DNA from: Ectocarpus siliculosus
Taxonomy: Eukaryota > Sar > Phaeophyceae > Ectocarpales > Ectocarpaceae
DNA: 14,672 nucleotides
NCBI GenBank assembly: GCA_000310025.1
Contig: FN649733.1
Coordinates: 4,045,580-4,060,251 of the forward strand
Reading direction: 5' to 3'
In this document: piece by piece, positions 1 to 14,672 of the stretch
Layout: each line of letters begins with the position of its first letter
Numbering within the stretch: the stretch's first letter is position 1
Made by a program: the position numbers and the translations under genes
The notes under the pieces: model-generated
What the model saw: the letters and a program-made list of their open reading frames with translations, nothing else
What the model was told of the DNA's origin: nothing
Databases searched by the model: none

Positions 1-43
1 CCCACCCCCCCCTCCCCCCCCCGGTCAAGAGAGTCGGTCAAAG

Positions 44-11570
<11,527 letters not shown>

Positions 11571-14480
11571 TTGTGCTGCTAGCGCCTCGTCAATAGAAGC
11601 CGCAGCTTTGGGCTAAGACTCCCTACCCTGCCTTGCCCCGCTCTCCCGGTGGTCCCTGCCGTCCGATCTCTGCCCAGGGCCGGGCCTGCAGCTTGCGTCT
11701 GTGTGTTTGGTGGCGATTTTTGAAATGTTCCCTGCTGCTCGCGTCCTCTCTTTCTGTCTCTCTCTTTGCCCCTCCCCCCTATTTCTCTCTTTCAGAGAGG
11801 GCTCTGTTCTCCGAGAGAAACACGCCGAATATCGGAATGCTGTGCCCTGCTTGGCTCTCCCGTCCTCGGAACCGCGCGGCGAGATTTTGCAAGGCGTACC
11901 CTCTTCCCCCTGGTAACCTCCTCACTTCGCTCCGTCGCTGCTTGCTTGCGCGATGTAGTATAGCGTGTGCCTTGCTAACTCTCTCTCACTTCTCACAACA
12001 CCCACACCTCTGGAAATAAATAATAAATAGGGAGTCCTAGAAAAAAAAGAACAGGACGTACGCGAGCAACCTTGGAACGTGGTGTCGGAGAGCGACAACG
12101 TGGAATTTACGACGATCTTCTCGCTTTTATCACCGCTGTCATCTACAGTATACACGGATGATGACTCGCGTACGCAATCTGAAGAGCTTCATGTACGATA
12201 GTGCTGTCTCTGGGCGCTTTTGTACTGTAGGCGCCGTGGTTGATTTTGTGTTTTCGCAGTTTTTCGGTCGATCGATGTCTTCCTTGGTTATATATATTAT
12301 TAGGCAAAGTGTGTTGGCCAGGTATCTACGACGTCGGGATGGCGGCACATTTCGACTACCACTACTTACTGCTGTACGTAACTCTGCCCAGCAGCAGCTG
12401 TTTCATGTGTGACGTATACTGTGCATTTATGTGTGTTTTGTCGTGCCTTACGTACTAAGCACTGCATCTCTCGGTGTCGTTCTTATAGTCTACATAGCCA
12501 GTCCACAGCTAATTTCATTACTTACAAATTTGTTGTGTACAGCAAACGACTCGACGTCGTCGGTCCTTGCCTCCTACTGGTAGAATACTTGCTTGTAATT
12601 TGTCATGTCGACAGACATGAGTCTACAGAAAATATATTTAGCACTACACAATCAACTAATTGGACCAGTATTCCGCGCTAGTAATTATGTAGTACTGGTG
12701 GTGTAGTTGTTATTCGTACAAGGCATGCATAGACTACATGCAGCCTGTCACACGACTTCGACAGCCTGTCGAATCATCAGCACCCCCCCACCGAATCGAT
12801 GATGAGCATAATATTTTTAGGCATCCATCCATCCTTCGACGTGTGTGTGGGGGGGGGGGTGCGAATAACATTGAATACTACAGTATGTAGACTACATATA
12901 CGAGCACGTGAGCTTCCCCATCGCACCATCCACCGCTCGCTCGCTGTAGTCTCGTCATAAGAGGTGGTCTATCCCCTGTGAGCGCATCATCCCCTAGAAC
13001 CAATCAATGTATTTTGTGTATTGTTGCATGATGACGACGTAATGAATGCTGTTTAGACGGACTACGTCTGGAGGCCGCTCGTCGTCGGAAAAAATGAAAG
13101 AAATAAAATTGTCACCGCCGTCCCACGGACGGGTGGTGATTTGTTTGGTGAACTGGGTCGACCACCACAAAAAAAAAAAATCCGGAAACGTTCCATCCAT
13201 GTGAAATCAAACAGCATGACTGCATACGCCAACCATAAGGCCGCATGCCTCTTTCGGCGTAACTTGGAGGCTACGCTGCACCGACGTTTCCATTCTCTCC
13301 GCCACACGGCTGGCTGTGGAGAGACATCAGCCGCGTAGCCTTCAAACACGGGCAGCAATGCCAGTTTCATCCCATGGGGAGACGAAATAAACTGCCACCA
13401 TCATCCGCGCTGTGCACGCGAAATTTGCGCTGGGTACATTAGGAGAGCACTCAGGTCAACGCACTTGAAGAAGTGGAAGCGTTGCTGGCTCAAACGAAGG
13501 AAAGGGAAGGATGCAAGAAACCGCACACGCGCCACAGTTTCCAGTCCCCATCACATACATTATGACGGGATGGACAAAACCAGCGCGCCTGCAAAAAAAG
13601 CTGAAATTGTGTGGAATCCCGCCTGGTGTTCGCCGACACCTACCTCTGACATTCATGTTCTACAGCAGCTCGCACTGGAAGCTGATGGTGCGTGGCAAAA
13701 TGAATGGAGACCAAACACAAACATCGCGATCTATAGTACTACAGTAAGCATGACTGACTGACCATCGCTTCGACGGAAACCGTCCGGTAGCATGCTAGGC
13801 TAGGGACCAGAAGCACCAGCCTGCTGGCGCCGCTCCCCACCACCGTTAACTTTACTAACCCTTTGCCCTCTCTGCGTCACGTTTCCGGCGCTTTCGCCGC
13901 AGAGCAAGCACTACAAAAAAACTTAGCGCGGTTTCTGCCCTGGTACAGCCTTCGATAGGCTAACACGACGCAGCAATGTTTATGTACAGCGACTGACAAG
14001 CCAAATACCGAAGCTATTGTACAAGAATCTGCTGTTTTTTTTGGCGTGTGTGAATGAAGACATGCCCCGCAGAGGGGGCGCACGAAAGACAAGGGGGATG
14101 ACCACTATCACCACTCAATCAAAACCAGACCATCGTCGCTACCAACGCTTGCTGGAGGGCCTCTAATACAACATCTCTCGAAGCGTCGCCATGCTGAGAA
14201 GCCAGCAACCAAATATTATGAAGAACGCCAAAAGGTTGGGAGAAGAAGAACAGCAGTTCACCTATTTGTCCGGATCGGTCTCGCCGTCGCAGCATACCGA
14301 AGACAAGAAGAGAAGAGGAGACTTTTTTCGTTCTTCTCATGGAAACCCTCGCCTTTTCTCCTCCCTCCCTGCTGACTACAGGCTCCGCGCACCAGCGCCA
14401 ACATCATCATCTCCACGACAACAGCAACCAGTACCGCAACTGATGGGAAACAAACAAACACGAACAATATGAACGTATCT
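11571..14480. other. Upstream flank of PP1, no supported gene
   Basis: About 2.9 kb precede the PP1 start and should include its 5' UTR and promoter. No TATA box or other promoter element stands out. Open frames are short; the longest are 13062-13370 (minus, about 102 codons), 13465-13761 (plus, about 98) and 11633-12019 (plus, 128, partly from CT-rich sequence). None shows a known domain. A short helix-like stretch on the minus strand near 14119-14235 (HGDASRDVVLEALQQALVAT) has a possible CTCAG acceptor before it. It could be an exon of a neighbouring gene but stands alone. Confidence 0.6.
11741..11800. other. CT-rich tract upstream of PP1 (GA-rich on the sense strand)
   Basis: This pyrimidine-rich segment (TCTCTTTCTGTCTCTCTCTT and following) lies about 170-230 nt upstream of the PP1 start codon. 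GA/CT tracts are common near eukaryotic promoters. A promoter role here is inference only. Confidence 0.4.
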
Positions 14481-14672
14481 GCCGGGTGGGGGGGGGGGGG
14501 GGGGGGGGCCGGGCCAACACAAAAAAATCTCCCGGGCGCGGGCCCCCCCCTTTCATTGGGCGCGGCCTCTTTAAAACAAATGGGACCCCCCCTGGACAAG
14601 GGGTTTGGGGGGGGGGGCCCCCCAACCCCCCCCCAAACCCAAAACAATTACCCCCCCCCCCCCCGGGGGGGA
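14481..14672. other. G/C homopolymer-rich window end, probably unreliable sequence
   Basis: Runs of more than 20 G and several runs of 8-14 C or G alternate with short AT-rich patches. The bases between runs look simplified, as in low-quality read tails. No feature should be read from it. Confidence 0.6.

Noticed and set aside
12057-12174. 10-bp inverted repeat CGTACGCGAG/CTCGCGTACG about 98 bp apart, resembling a miniature transposon
   Set aside because: No target-site duplication was seen, and a few 10-bp inverted repeats within 200 bp are expected by chance in 14.7 kb.

Overview
The window is eukaryotic nuclear DNA. It carries one gene that can be read with confidence: a complete, eight-exon gene for the catalytic subunit of type-1 serine/threonine protein phosphatase (PP1) on the minus strand, start codon at 11570 and stop codon at 44-46. 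The joined coding sequence is 1068 nt (355 residues plus stop). All eight exons were found by matching the conserved PP1 sequence, and every junction fits a GT-AG pair except the last intron, which is GC-AG.

The seven introns are long (about 4.7, 1.5, 0.7, 1.4, 0.6, 0.85 and 0.72 kb) and rich in microsatellites and short tandem repeats. Composition is balanced. Seven introns of mostly 0.6-1.5 kb and a 4.7 kb first intron are unlike compact oomycete or diatom genes and fit a brown alga (Ectocarpus-like stramenopile) best. The organism call is inference from gene architecture, not from a marker gene.

Layout: 1-43, poly-C-rich window edge and start of the PP1 3' UTR; 44-11570, PP1 gene; 11571-14480, upstream flank with no gene I can support, including a pyrimidine-rich tract just upstream of PP1; 14481-14672, G/C homopolymer-rich end that looks like poor-quality sequence.

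Inside the introns I see no second convincing gene. Intron 2 holds two sense-strand open stretches with protein-like composition, one weakly resembling a Ty1/copia Gag fragment, so it may contain a decayed mobile element. Other signals are a 125-bp-period duplication beside exon 5, a diverged duplication in intron 6, several hairpins, and an excess of the heptamer TACTGTA/TACAGTA. No new biological system is evident; the most interesting points are the GC-AG intron, the lineage-type N-terminal extension of PP1, the unexplained open reading frames in intron 2 and the dispersed heptamer.
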